Source: Seonamhaeicola algicola
GTDB lineage: Bacteria; Bacteroidota; Bacteroidia; Flavobacteriales; Flavobacteriaceae
Length of the DNA: 64,000 nucleotides
Reading direction: 5' to 3'
NCBI RefSeq assembly: GCF_007997385.1
Contig: NZ_VOSC01000030.1
Location: forward strand, 124,838 to 188,837
Positions within the stretch are counted from its first letter, which is position 1. Each line of letters opens with the position of its first letter. A program made the position numbers and the translations under genes. Below, piece by piece: positions 36,174 to 44,390 of this stretch. Below the pieces are notes generated by a model. The model was given only the letters and a program-made list of their open reading frames with translations, ran no database searches and had not been told where the DNA came from.

Positions 36174-36953
36174 ATGGCTAAAAAGAAAGAAGTAACTGTA
36201 GAAGAGCGTTTAAGAGCTTTATACGATTTACAATTAATTGATTCTCGTATTGACGAAATTAGAAATGTACGAGGTGAACTTCCCTTAGAAGTTCGTGATT
36301 TGGAAGATGAAGTAGCTGGCCTAAACATAAGATTAGAAAAACTTGTTGCTAGTTTAGAAGTAATTGATAACGATATTACTTCAAAGAAAAATTTAATTGA
36401 AGAATCTAAAGCTTTAATTAAAAAATACTCTGAGCAACAAAAAAACGTTAGAAATAACAGAGAATACAACTCTTTAACTAAAGAAGTTGAGTTTCAAGAA
36501 TTAGAAATTCAGTTAGCTGAAAAACACATTAAAGAATTTAAAGCGCAAATTGAACAGAAAAAAGAAGTTATTTCTGAAACCAAAGAGCGTTTAAAAGAAC
36601 GTGAATCACATTTAAAACACAAAAAAGGTGAGTTAAATGATATTTTAGCTGAAACTGAAAAAGAAGAGCAAGCCTTAATTGAAAAATCTGCTAGTTATAA
36701 AGAGCAAATTGATGAGCGTTTAGTAGCTGCTTACGATAGAATTAGAGGCAGTGTAAAAAACGGTTTAGCAGTTGTGCCAATTGAAAGAGGCGCATCTGGC
36801 GGTTCATTCTTCACTATTCCACCGCAAGTACAAGTTGAAATTGCTTCTAGAAAAAAAGTAATTACAGATGAGCACAGTGGCAGAATTTTAGTTGATGCTG
36901 TTTTAGCCGAAGAGCAAAAAGAAAAAATGGAAAAGTTATTTTCTAAACTTTAA
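36174..36953 (+). CDS. Coiled-coil protein of the C4 zinc-ribbon family, cysteines lost
   Basis: A 259-residue cytoplasmic protein. Residues of ~10-190 form a long antiparallel coiled coil rich in Glu, Lys and Leu. Residues of ~200-245 align by pattern with the C-terminal zinc ribbon of this family (GGSFFTIPPQVQVEI, then DEHSGRILVD), but none of the four expected cysteines is present, and the whole protein contains no Cys. It cannot bind zinc there in the usual way. Tightly coupled to the Nif3-like gene, a pairing that is common, so they probably act together. Confidence 0.9.
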   Translation: MAKKKEVTVEERLRALYDLQLIDSRIDEIRNVRGELPLEVRDLEDEVAGLNIRLEKLVASLEVIDNDITSKKNLIEESKALIKKYSEQQKNVRNNREYNSLTKEVEFQELEIQLAEKHIKEFKAQIEQKKEVISETKERLKERESHLKHKKGELNDILAETEKEEQALIEKSASYKEQIDERLVAAYDRIRGSVKNGLAVVPIERGASGGSFFTIPPQVQVEIASRKKVITDEHSGRILVDAVLAEEQKEKMEKLFSKL

Positions 36954-36976
36954 TCTGTTTTAAAATATAATTAAAG

Positions 36977-37008
36977 AGAGCCTTCACTTAAAGTGGAGGC
37001 TTTTTTTA
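36977..37008 (+). terminator. Intrinsic terminator after the coiled-coil gene
   Basis: GCCTTCACTT (36980-36989) pairs with AAGTGGAGGC (36991-37000), one U-G pair, followed by seven T. Confidence 0.85.
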
Positions 37009-37070
37009 TTTAAACCAAAATTATAATTAAGGTTTTGTATTTTTATACGTCTTATTAATAAAACTTTTTT

Positions 37071-37730
37071 ATGAAAAACATTATAACACTATTTGCCATA
37101 ACATTACTGTTTAGCTGCCAAAATACAGCTCAAACAAAAAAGCAACAAGAAAATATTACTAATGCAAAACCCGTTGAAGTACCCCTTAAAAATGGTTTAG
37201 CTAAAGCTTATTTTGCAAGCGGATGTTTTTGGTGTGTTGAGGCCATTTATGAAAGTGTTAAAGGTGTTGAAGAATCTATTTCAGGGTATTCTGGTGGCCA
37301 CACAAAAAACCCAACCTATGAGGCTAGTAACACCGGTAGAACAGGACATGCCGAAGCTGTTGAAATAATTTACAACCCAAATATAGTGAGTTTTGAAACG
37401 CTAGTTGATGTTTACTTTGCATCACAAAACGTAACACAAGTAAACGGTCAAGGCCCAGATAAGGGATCACAATACCGTTCTATAATTTTTTATCAAAATG
37501 AAGAACAAAAACAAATTATTTTAAATAAAAAAGAAGCTTTGGCTAAAAAGTTAAATGCTAAAATAGCTGCCGAAGTATATCCGTTTCAAAAATTTTGGGT
37601 TGCTGAAGGTTACCATCAAAACTATGAACGCTTGCATCCTAACCACCCTTATATTCAAAATGTTTCAATTCCAAGATTAAATAGGTTTAAAGCTAAATTT
37701 CCTAAAGAATTATTAAAAGAATCGCATTAA
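37071..37730 (+). CDS. msrA: Lipoprotein peptide-methionine (S)-S-oxide reductase
   Basis: A 219-residue MsrA that reduces methionine-S-sulfoxide in proteins. The catalytic motif GCFWCVE has its nucleophile at Cys52 and a neighbour at Cys55; the family's usual FSGYxGG-like segment reads SGYSGGHTKNPTYE. The N-terminus (to LLFSC, Cys16) is a lipoprotein signal, so the enzyme is exported, most likely for repair of periplasmic or outer-membrane proteins. No MsrB lies beside it. Confidence 0.94.
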   Translation: MKNIITLFAITLLFSCQNTAQTKKQQENITNAKPVEVPLKNGLAKAYFASGCFWCVEAIYESVKGVEESISGYSGGHTKNPTYEASNTGRTGHAEAVEIIYNPNIVSFETLVDVYFASQNVTQVNGQGPDKGSQYRSIIFYQNEEQKQIILNKKEALAKKLNAKIAAEVYPFQKFWVAEGYHQNYERLHPNHPYIQNVSIPRLNRFKAKFPKELLKESH

Positions 37731-37788
37731 AAATCCATTTGTATTAAATTAAAACTCAAACGAAACCTTTACTTTTTTTGGTTGTATG

Positions 37789-37796
37789 TATTTTTG
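37789..37796 (+). promoter_or_regulatory. -7 box (TATTTTTG) for the beta-helix protein
   Basis: TATTTTTG matches TAnnTTTG, 16 nt before the ATG at 37813. Confidence 0.6.
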
Positions 37797-37812
37797 AAAT
37801 AAAATTTAAAGT

Positions 37813-38967
37813 ATGCATTCAACCTATAAAATCATTATCCTTTTAGTATTCGCAACTGCTAGTTTTAAAACCTATGCAAACACTTTAAAGGTATCTTCAT
37901 TTAACGGAACTTCATCTGAGAAACTTCAAAAAGCTTATAACAAAGCGCAAAAAGGCGATGTTATTTTAATTGATATTGATATTGAATTTAAACATGACGA
38001 TAAACCTTTTGTTATAAACAAAGAAGGCATCACTTTCAAAGGAAAAAAACATTCTAAAACTAAAAAATTCAAACTTTATAAAACCGAAAAAAAAGGTAAT
38101 TTAATACTACTAAAAGTTGGAGACACACATTTTGAAAATTTAATTTTTGAAAACGCCGTTAATTTAATCAGAATTGAGTCTGGAACTAAAGTACTTTCTA
38201 ACATTTCTGTTAAAGATTGTTATTTCTCTAACAGTAAATATACTGGTATAGATTTTAGAGGTAATTTTACTAATGTTAATGTTGAAAACACGTATTTTAA
38301 AAATTGTAAGTTCAGTTTACAAACTTTTGATTCTGTTATTCTAAAAAACTTTATTGTAAACACATGTACTTTTGAAGAAGGCGACCACCAGATAAGTATT
38401 GATAACGCTTTTGCTGATACTGATTTAATTGAGCATGCAAACATAGTTATTAAAAACTGCACTTTTTATGTGGCAGACCGCTTTAATATTGCATTAGCCA
38501 ATACGCGTAACGCCTTAATTAAAAATAACAATATGCATGGTGGCTTACAAAAATACTCACAAGCTGTACATATTGAGCATGACACCCGTGATGTTTTAAT
38601 AAAAAACAACACCATGAAAAATGATGTTGGTAATGCTATTATTATTTTTTCAACAGGATATACGGGGCATGGTAACGGGCGAAAAATACCAAATGAAGAA
38701 AAAATAAACTTTGGCTCTAGTAATATTACTTTAGATGGAAACACCATTACACATAGTAAGCAAGCTGCTATTGCTATTGGCTACGGTCGTGGATTTTTAA
38801 AAATTAAAGGCAACAATGTTTTAAATTCTGAAGAAAAAATTATTTCAGGATTTGCCACAAAAAAAACCATGACTTTTAAAATTGACAATAATGCACTTTT
38901 TAATGGTAAAAAATATATTGATATTTCTGAAAGTGAAATGCCCAACTATGTTTTAATTAAAAACTAA
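37813..38967 (+). CDS. Secreted right-handed beta-helix protein
   Basis: A 384-residue exported protein (signal to about residue 22, ending KTYA). The remainder is made of repeating strand units with Asn ladders (IKNCTF, IKNNNMHGG, IKNNTMKND, LDGNTIT), the mark of a parallel beta-helix such as in polysaccharide lyases of the chondroitinase B or alginate lyase type. The opening 'DVILID' segment resembles those families. Catalytic residues cannot be assigned, so a carbohydrate-active role is only likely. Confidence 0.85.
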   Translation: MHSTYKIIILLVFATASFKTYANTLKVSSFNGTSSEKLQKAYNKAQKGDVILIDIDIEFKHDDKPFVINKEGITFKGKKHSKTKKFKLYKTEKKGNLILLKVGDTHFENLIFENAVNLIRIESGTKVLSNISVKDCYFSNSKYTGIDFRGNFTNVNVENTYFKNCKFSLQTFDSVILKNFIVNTCTFEEGDHQISIDNAFADTDLIEHANIVIKNCTFYVADRFNIALANTRNALIKNNNMHGGLQKYSQAVHIEHDTRDVLIKNNTMKNDVGNAIIIFSTGYTGHGNGRKIPNEEKINFGSSNITLDGNTITHSKQAAIAIGYGRGFLKIKGNNVLNSEEKIISGFATKKTMTFKIDNNALFNGKKYIDISESEMPNYVLIKN

Positions 38968-38970
38968 TTT

Positions 38971-41238
38971 TTAATTTTCAATTAAATCTGCCAACTCTTT
39001 TTCAGTGTAAACAGCTCCATTTTCAGGGGTTAGTTTGCGTAAACTTTTTAAATCATCAATTGTTATTTTTTCAGAAGTTCCTGCAAAAGCACTTTTTAAA
39101 TATTTAATAATGTTTAAAATATCGGCATCTGAAAAATCAGGATTATTTGCTAATCCTGGCATGGTAGTACTAAGCTCATACAACTTACCATTAACGTGAA
39201 CAGGCCCTGTTAAACCATGAAGTAACACCAAAGCCAATCGTTTTTCCGATGCTTCAGTAATGTATTCAGAATTCATTAACGGAGGCGCTAAACTTTCAAT
39301 ACCTTCACCATCAAAACCATGGCATGTTGCACACATATTTTTATAAGTAATATAGCCTGCTGTTCTAGAATCTGTATAGGTTTTTCTTCTAGTATAAATA
39401 CCATTTTGCTTTTTGTTTACCCTATTTGCAACTACTAAATTTAACATTGATTTTAAACCTGGTGTAACTTCTTTACTGCTTATATAGTTTACATACTCTG
39501 CTTCAACACCACTTAAACCGTTTATTAAAGCTTCATAATACACTGTATTGTTTTTGTATTTTGAAACTATATTATGTGCTACCGGAAAAAATGTTTGGGT
39601 ATTTAATTGTAACCAGTTTTTTAGAGAACTTAATGCGTATAAATCAATTTCAGGATTATTTTTTGTTAATAAATATTGGAGTGTTTCATTAAATTTTGAA
39701 ATATGGATTTCTGAAGCAAACGCTTTTAATAAAACCAATGTATGACAAATTGTTTTTACACTACTAGTTTTTAAAATACTATTTAAATAGTTAAAATTTA
39801 AAGCATTTAACCCATGTAAAGTATATAATGCGTGTATGTTAGCTATTTCATTTGTATTATTTTTTAGTATATTTTTTAATAAAGGTATTGCAGCTTTATC
39901 ATTTTTATAAATTAATATATGTTGTGCCCTATCTCTTAACCAACCATTATCACTATTCAACAAATTCACCAAAGTTTTGGTATTTAAATCATCTAAATTA
40001 ATGGCTGTTGTTTGGGGGCTATTTTCAGCTGAAACTTTTAATATACGCCCCATGCCTATAATAGTATCTAATTGTTTTTTGGCTAATAAACTTCGTAAAT
40101 AGGGTGTCATAAAGGCTTTATCTTGTATAATACCTCGGTGCATATCAACAATGTATAAATTACCATCGGGACCGTTATTAAGATTTACCGGCCTAAAACC
40201 CTCTTCGGTAGCAGCTAAAAATTCTTCGCCTTCAATAGCTTGTTTTGCAGTAACGCTATCTGCTTCAAAAGTTAAAATATTACGTTTAACAATATTGGCT
40301 TCAGGAGCACATACAAACGCATTTTGTTTATATTCATTTGAAAATTTATTGCCTCTATAAATTAGTGGTCCGCAGGCCGAGGTTACGTTTAACAACAAAC
40401 TATCGGCACTTAAAACGCCTTTAACATACCCCCGATTTACAGCTGTAGCGTGCAATGGGTACAACCTTTGGTTTGGGGTTAATTTGTTATTTAAACCTGC
40501 TTGGGGTTTATAATATGGATTTTCAGTAAGGGTGTTTGGCAATACATAATCTCCTAAAAGTTGTACCGAATTAGTGTTGTAATATAGCCTACCAAAATTA
40601 TCTTTAGTTATGCCCCATTGCCCCCTAAATGCTGTTGGTTTTTTTATCCATTTATTGTTTTTACGCTGGTATTTAAAATGCGACTTTGCATTATAAATCC
40701 AGTTATCTATATGCAGTAGTAACCCATTTGGTTGGTGCTCTACATTTCCACCATCAGAATATAATGAATCTACCAAAACTCTATTTTTGGGCATATCATT
40801 TTCTATATCTACAAACCATAAATTTGGAGGTTCAGCATATAAAAGTCCGCCGTAAACATGTGCTATAGCTCTTGGTAAAACTAAGCTATCTAAAAAAACT
40901 TTGGCATGGTCTGTAATACCATCGTTATCTAAATCTTCTAAAATAGAAATGGTTCCGTTTGGTAAATCATCACCAGTTCCATTAAGGTTTTGCATATAAC
41001 CTTTCATTTCAACCACCCACATTCTGCCTTTATTATCAAAATCCATAGCTACGGGAGCTTCTATAAATGGTTCAGAGGCTACAGCTTGTAATTTAAATCC
41101 ACTTTCAATTTTATAATTATCAAGAGATATTTGGGGTTCATCAAAGTTTTTTGGTTTACAAGAATATATCAATAAAACTATTACAATACAATAAAGCTCT
41201 GCTTTAAAAATGCTACTTAATACATTAATCAATTTCAT
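38971..41238 (-). CDS. PVC-type membrane-bound dehydrogenase / cytochrome c lipoprotein
   Basis: A 755-residue lipoprotein (lipobox ending in Cys27, LLIYSC). Residues of ~35-390 form a sugar-dehydrogenase-like beta-propeller (EPFIEAPVAMDFDNKGRMWVV in pieces, then NGPDGNLYIVDMHRGI). Residues of ~410-610 are HEAT-like helical repeats. A C-terminal cytochrome c domain has heme site CATCH at 636-640 and a Met ligand candidate in STTMPGL. The architecture resembles the PVC-type heme-binding proteins. It probably oxidises a carbohydrate-like substrate in the periplasm and passes electrons to the respiratory chain. Confidence 0.88.
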   Translation of the reverse strand: MKLINVLSSIFKAELYCIVIVLLIYSCKPKNFDEPQISLDNYKIESGFKLQAVASEPFIEAPVAMDFDNKGRMWVVEMKGYMQNLNGTGDDLPNGTISILEDLDNDGITDHAKVFLDSLVLPRAIAHVYGGLLYAEPPNLWFVDIENDMPKNRVLVDSLYSDGGNVEHQPNGLLLHIDNWIYNAKSHFKYQRKNNKWIKKPTAFRGQWGITKDNFGRLYYNTNSVQLLGDYVLPNTLTENPYYKPQAGLNNKLTPNQRLYPLHATAVNRGYVKGVLSADSLLLNVTSACGPLIYRGNKFSNEYKQNAFVCAPEANIVKRNILTFEADSVTAKQAIEGEEFLAATEEGFRPVNLNNGPDGNLYIVDMHRGIIQDKAFMTPYLRSLLAKKQLDTIIGMGRILKVSAENSPQTTAINLDDLNTKTLVNLLNSDNGWLRDRAQHILIYKNDKAAIPLLKNILKNNTNEIANIHALYTLHGLNALNFNYLNSILKTSSVKTICHTLVLLKAFASEIHISKFNETLQYLLTKNNPEIDLYALSSLKNWLQLNTQTFFPVAHNIVSKYKNNTVYYEALINGLSGVEAEYVNYISSKEVTPGLKSMLNLVVANRVNKKQNGIYTRRKTYTDSRTAGYITYKNMCATCHGFDGEGIESLAPPLMNSEYITEASEKRLALVLLHGLTGPVHVNGKLYELSTTMPGLANNPDFSDADILNIIKYLKSAFAGTSEKITIDDLKSLRKLTPENGAVYTEKELADLIEN

Positions 41239-41383
41239 AAAAAAACGTGTTACCCGAAAATTAGAGCAACCTTAAATTTTAAAATTTTTATGCAATATCT
41301 AATTTTTTAACTAGTATTTAGGATAATAACAAACACTATTATAGCATAAATGTTTTTTTAAGTTTTAAAAACATATACAAACA

Positions 41384-42184
41384 TTATATTTTTGTTGCTT
41401 TTAGTTCAAAAATAAGCGGATATAGTTTGTGTTCTGCTTCAAACATTCCTGTGTTGGTTTCTTTTAAATTAGGTAATACGTTATAGGGGCTTTCATAGTG
41501 TTCATTTAAATAATCAATATGCAAACCTGCATTGGTTAATGCTGTAATAACTTCGCCTAAACCATGATTCCATGCGTATTCTTTACTTATCATACTTGAG
41601 TTTTCATTGGCATAAGTACCTTCATACTCTTCATAAATAACTTCATCTTGCATATAACCGTATTTCATTAAAGGTGTTTCTTCTAAATAATCAAACATCC
41701 AAACTATAGGATGAAATTCTACCATATAAAACACACCTCCTTTATTTAATTTTTCAGCAATCATTTCACCCCAAACTTTTAAGTTTGGCAACCAACCTAT
41801 AACACCATAACTAGTAAAAACAACATCAAAAGTATCTTTTACAAATGCCGAAGTTTCTAAAACATTACAACATACAAACTGTGCATTAAGCTTTAGTTCA
41901 TCATTTAACTTTTGGGCTAGTTTTATACCTTGGTCACTTAAATCAATTCCTGTACATTTGGCTCCTAACCTACTCCAACTTAAGGTGTCTTGTCCAAAAT
42001 GACATTGTAAATGAAGTAGTGTTTTCCCGTTTACATTTCCTAAAGCTTTCAATTCATAAGGCATTAATGAAGATTTTCCTTTTTTAAAAGCTTCCATATC
42101 ATACATACTACTTTTAGAATGTACTTTAACCTTTTCGTTCCAAGTATTTTTATTTGTATTAAAATAATGTTGATTTTTACTCAT
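41384..42184 (-). CDS. Class I SAM-dependent methyltransferase
   Basis: A 266-residue methyltransferase. The SAM-binding region is LLHLQCHFGQDTLSWSRLGA with GIDLSDQGIKLA, and motif II-like VVFTSYGVIGWLPNL. The C-terminal part has VEFHPIVWMFDYLEETP. The acceptor is unknown. Only 34 nt separate its start from the divergent lipoprotein gene, so the two promoters overlap. Confidence 0.9.
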   Translation of the reverse strand: MSKNQHYFNTNKNTWNEKVKVHSKSSMYDMEAFKKGKSSLMPYELKALGNVNGKTLLHLQCHFGQDTLSWSRLGAKCTGIDLSDQGIKLAQKLNDELKLNAQFVCCNVLETSAFVKDTFDVVFTSYGVIGWLPNLKVWGEMIAEKLNKGGVFYMVEFHPIVWMFDYLEETPLMKYGYMQDEVIYEEYEGTYANENSSMISKEYAWNHGLGEVITALTNAGLHIDYLNEHYESPYNVLPNLKETNTGMFEAEHKLYPLIFELKATKI

Positions 42185-42194
42185 AACTAAACCT

Positions 42195-42202
42195 TATCTT
42201 TG
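42195..42202 (+). promoter_or_regulatory. -7 box (TATCTTTG) for the lipoprotein at 42219
   Basis: TATCTTTG matches TAnnTTTG, 16 nt before the ATG, within a 34-nt divergent gap. Confidence 0.6.
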
Positions 42203-42218
42203 CCAAAACTTTAAAAAT

Positions 42219-42866
42219 ATGAAAAAAAACATATTCATTTTATGCGTAATCACCCTTTTTGCTGCCTGCAAACAAAAAGAAACTAAAGCTACTGAGGTAA
42301 AAAAACTATCGGTTGCTGAAAAAATTGCTCACGCTCATGGTTTTGAAAAATGGGATGCTGTTAAAGAAATTCAATTTAAATTTGGAAAAAACCGTCTTTG
42401 GAATTGGAACCCTAAAACTGATGATGTTAAACTAACCACAGATACTGATACCATTAATTACAACCGAAAATCTATGGACAGTATTGCTAAAAAAGCCGAC
42501 CGCGCTTTTATAAACGACAAATTCTGGTTGTTAATTCCGTTTCAGTTAGTTTGGGATACATCTGCAACCATATCAAAACCTGTAGAAGCTACTGCTCCAA
42601 TTAGTAATATTAGCATGAATAAAATAACTATTACGTATTCAAATGAAGGTGGTTACACACCTGGCGATGCTTATGATATTTTTTATGATAACAATTTTAT
42701 TATAAAAGAATGGATATTTAGAAAAGGAAATACGCCTGAACCTTCATTAACCAATACATTTGAAAATCTTCAAGATTTCAACGGGATAAAAATAGCTACG
42801 GACCACACAAAAAATGATGGTAAACCTATTGTAAAACTATCTGAAATAAATATTACTTATAACTAA
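42219..42866 (+). CDS. Lipoprotein of unknown function
   Basis: A 215-residue lipoprotein with signal MKKNIFILCVITLFAAC (lipidated Cys17). The mature part is rich in aromatic residues (NRLWNWNPKTDDV, DKFWLLIPFQLVWD) and beta strands, ending in YDIFYDNNFIIKEWIF and KIATDH. This is a pattern seen in uncharacterised flavobacterial exported proteins. No enzyme motif is visible. A terminator follows about 100 nt later; the intervening DNA holds nothing else I recognise. Confidence 0.85.
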   Translation: MKKNIFILCVITLFAACKQKETKATEVKKLSVAEKIAHAHGFEKWDAVKEIQFKFGKNRLWNWNPKTDDVKLTTDTDTINYNRKSMDSIAKKADRAFINDKFWLLIPFQLVWDTSATISKPVEATAPISNISMNKITITYSNEGGYTPGDAYDIFYDNNFIIKEWIFRKGNTPEPSLTNTFENLQDFNGIKIATDHTKNDGKPIVKLSEINITYN

Positions 42867-42965
42867 AAAAATAATACTTGGTTGTAAGGAAAACATCTAA
42901 ACACAGACCAAATACGTAAATAAAGTATAAAATAATTTTCCGCATTTGCGTCTATATATATCAAT

Positions 42966-43000
42966 AGCGCTTCAATCAATGGTTGAAGCGCTTTTCCTTT
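42966..43000 (+). terminator. Intrinsic terminator before the kynurenine operon
   Basis: AGCGCTTCAA (42966-42975) pairs exactly with TTGAAGCGCT (42983-42992) around a 7-nt loop, followed by TTTTCCTTT. Confidence 0.85.
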
Positions 43001-43075
43001 ATTATAGTTTTATTTCACTTAAAATTCTTATTTAAATGATTAAAACAATTGTTTCTAAAAACCTCATTTAATTCT

Positions 43076-43083
43076 TATTTTTG
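43076..43083 (+). promoter_or_regulatory. -7 box (TATTTTTG) for the kynurenine operon
   Basis: TATTTTTG matches TAnnTTTG. Its last three bases are the TTG at 43081, so that TTG cannot be the kynU start; the TTG at 43108 is 24 nt downstream. Confidence 0.6.
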
Positions 43084-43107
43084 TTAGAAACCATTAAATT
43101 CTTCAAA

Positions 43108-44376
43108 TTGTCTGCATTCAAACTAGGATTAAATTTTGCTTTAGAATTAGATAAAAACGATGCCTTAGCACCTTATAGAAATCAGTTTCATATTCCTAAA
43201 AACAACAACGGAACCCCACTTATTTACATGACAGGAAACTCATTAGGCTTGCAACCTAAAACCACGCAAGCATACATTAACCAAGAGTTACAAGATTGGG
43301 CTACATTAGGGGTTGAGGGCCATTTTGAGGCTAAAAACCCATGGCTACCATACCATGAATTTTTAACAAATAGTATGGCTAATATAGTTGGCGCTAAACC
43401 TATTGAAGTGGTAGTAATGAACACCTTAACCACTAACCTACACTTAATGATGGTATCATTTTACAAACCCACAAAAAAACGCTATAAAATTTTAATTGAA
43501 AGTGATGCTTTTCCGTCTGATAAATATGCTGTAGAATCTCAATTACGTCATCATGGTTTTAATCATAAAGACGGACTTGTACTTTGGAAACCTAGACAAA
43601 ATGAAGAATTACTACGTTACGAAGACTTAGAAGCCATTTTAAACCAACAAGGTGATGAAATTGCCCTAATTATGATTGGTGGCGTTAACTATTACACTGG
43701 CCAGTACTTTGATTTAAAACGTATTACAAAACTTGGCCACAAGCACGGTTGTAAAGTAGGTTTTGATTGTGCTCATGGTGCCGGAAATGTTGCTTTAAAT
43801 TTACACGATTCTAATGCAGATTTTGCTGTTTGGTGCACCTACAAATATTTAAATGCTGGTCCCGGAAGTTTAGCTGGTTGTTTTGTTCATGAAAGGCATG
43901 CATACAACACAAATTTAAACCGGTTTACAGGTTGGTGGAGCCATAACAAACAAACCCGTTTTACCATGCGTGATGAATTTAACCAACTACCAGGTGCCGA
44001 AGGTTGGCAACTTAGCAACCCACCAATTTTATCAATGGCGGCCATAAAAGCATCATTAGATATGTTTCAAAACGTTGGTTTTGATAAACTGTTAGAAAAA
44101 TCAAAAAAACTAACAGCCTATTTTGAGTTTTTACTAAAAAATTTAGGTGAAGATGTTATACGCATTATAACTCCAGAAAACCCTAATGAACGGGGTTGTC
44201 AACTATCAATTCAAGTAAAAAATGCAGACAAAACGCTACATAAAAAACTAACTAAAGCAGGTGTAATTAGTGACTGGAGAGAGCCTGATGTTATACGCTG
44301 TGCACCAGTACCATTATATAATTCATTTCAAGATGTTTATAAATTAGTAGAAAAACTAAAAGCCATTTTAAGTTGA
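43108..44376 (+). CDS. kynU: Kynureninase
   Basis: A 422-residue PLP enzyme that cleaves kynurenine or 3-hydroxykynurenine to anthranilate or 3-hydroxyanthranilate plus alanine. Motifs are MTGNSLGLQPK, ESDAFPSDKYAVESQ, FDCAHGAGN and the PLP-lysine site WCTYKYLNAGPGSLAG. No ATG precedes conserved sequence. The TTG at 43108 (MSAFKLGLNFALELD) is chosen because an earlier TTG lies in the promoter box. First gene of a six-gene tryptophan-degradation operon. Confidence 0.95.
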   Translation: MSAFKLGLNFALELDKNDALAPYRNQFHIPKNNNGTPLIYMTGNSLGLQPKTTQAYINQELQDWATLGVEGHFEAKNPWLPYHEFLTNSMANIVGAKPIEVVVMNTLTTNLHLMMVSFYKPTKKRYKILIESDAFPSDKYAVESQLRHHGFNHKDGLVLWKPRQNEELLRYEDLEAILNQQGDEIALIMIGGVNYYTGQYFDLKRITKLGHKHGCKVGFDCAHGAGNVALNLHDSNADFAVWCTYKYLNAGPGSLAGCFVHERHAYNTNLNRFTGWWSHNKQTRFTMRDEFNQLPGAEGWQLSNPPILSMAAIKASLDMFQNVGFDKLLEKSKKLTAYFEFLLKNLGEDVIRIITPENPNERGCQLSIQVKNADKTLHKKLTKAGVISDWREPDVIRCAPVPLYNSFQDVYKLVEKLKAILS

Positions 44377-44390
44377 TTTAGCATAAAAAC

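Noticed and set aside
43081-43107. TTG at 43081 as the kynU start
   Set aside because: Those bases are the end of the -7 promoter box, so they would not be in the mRNA.
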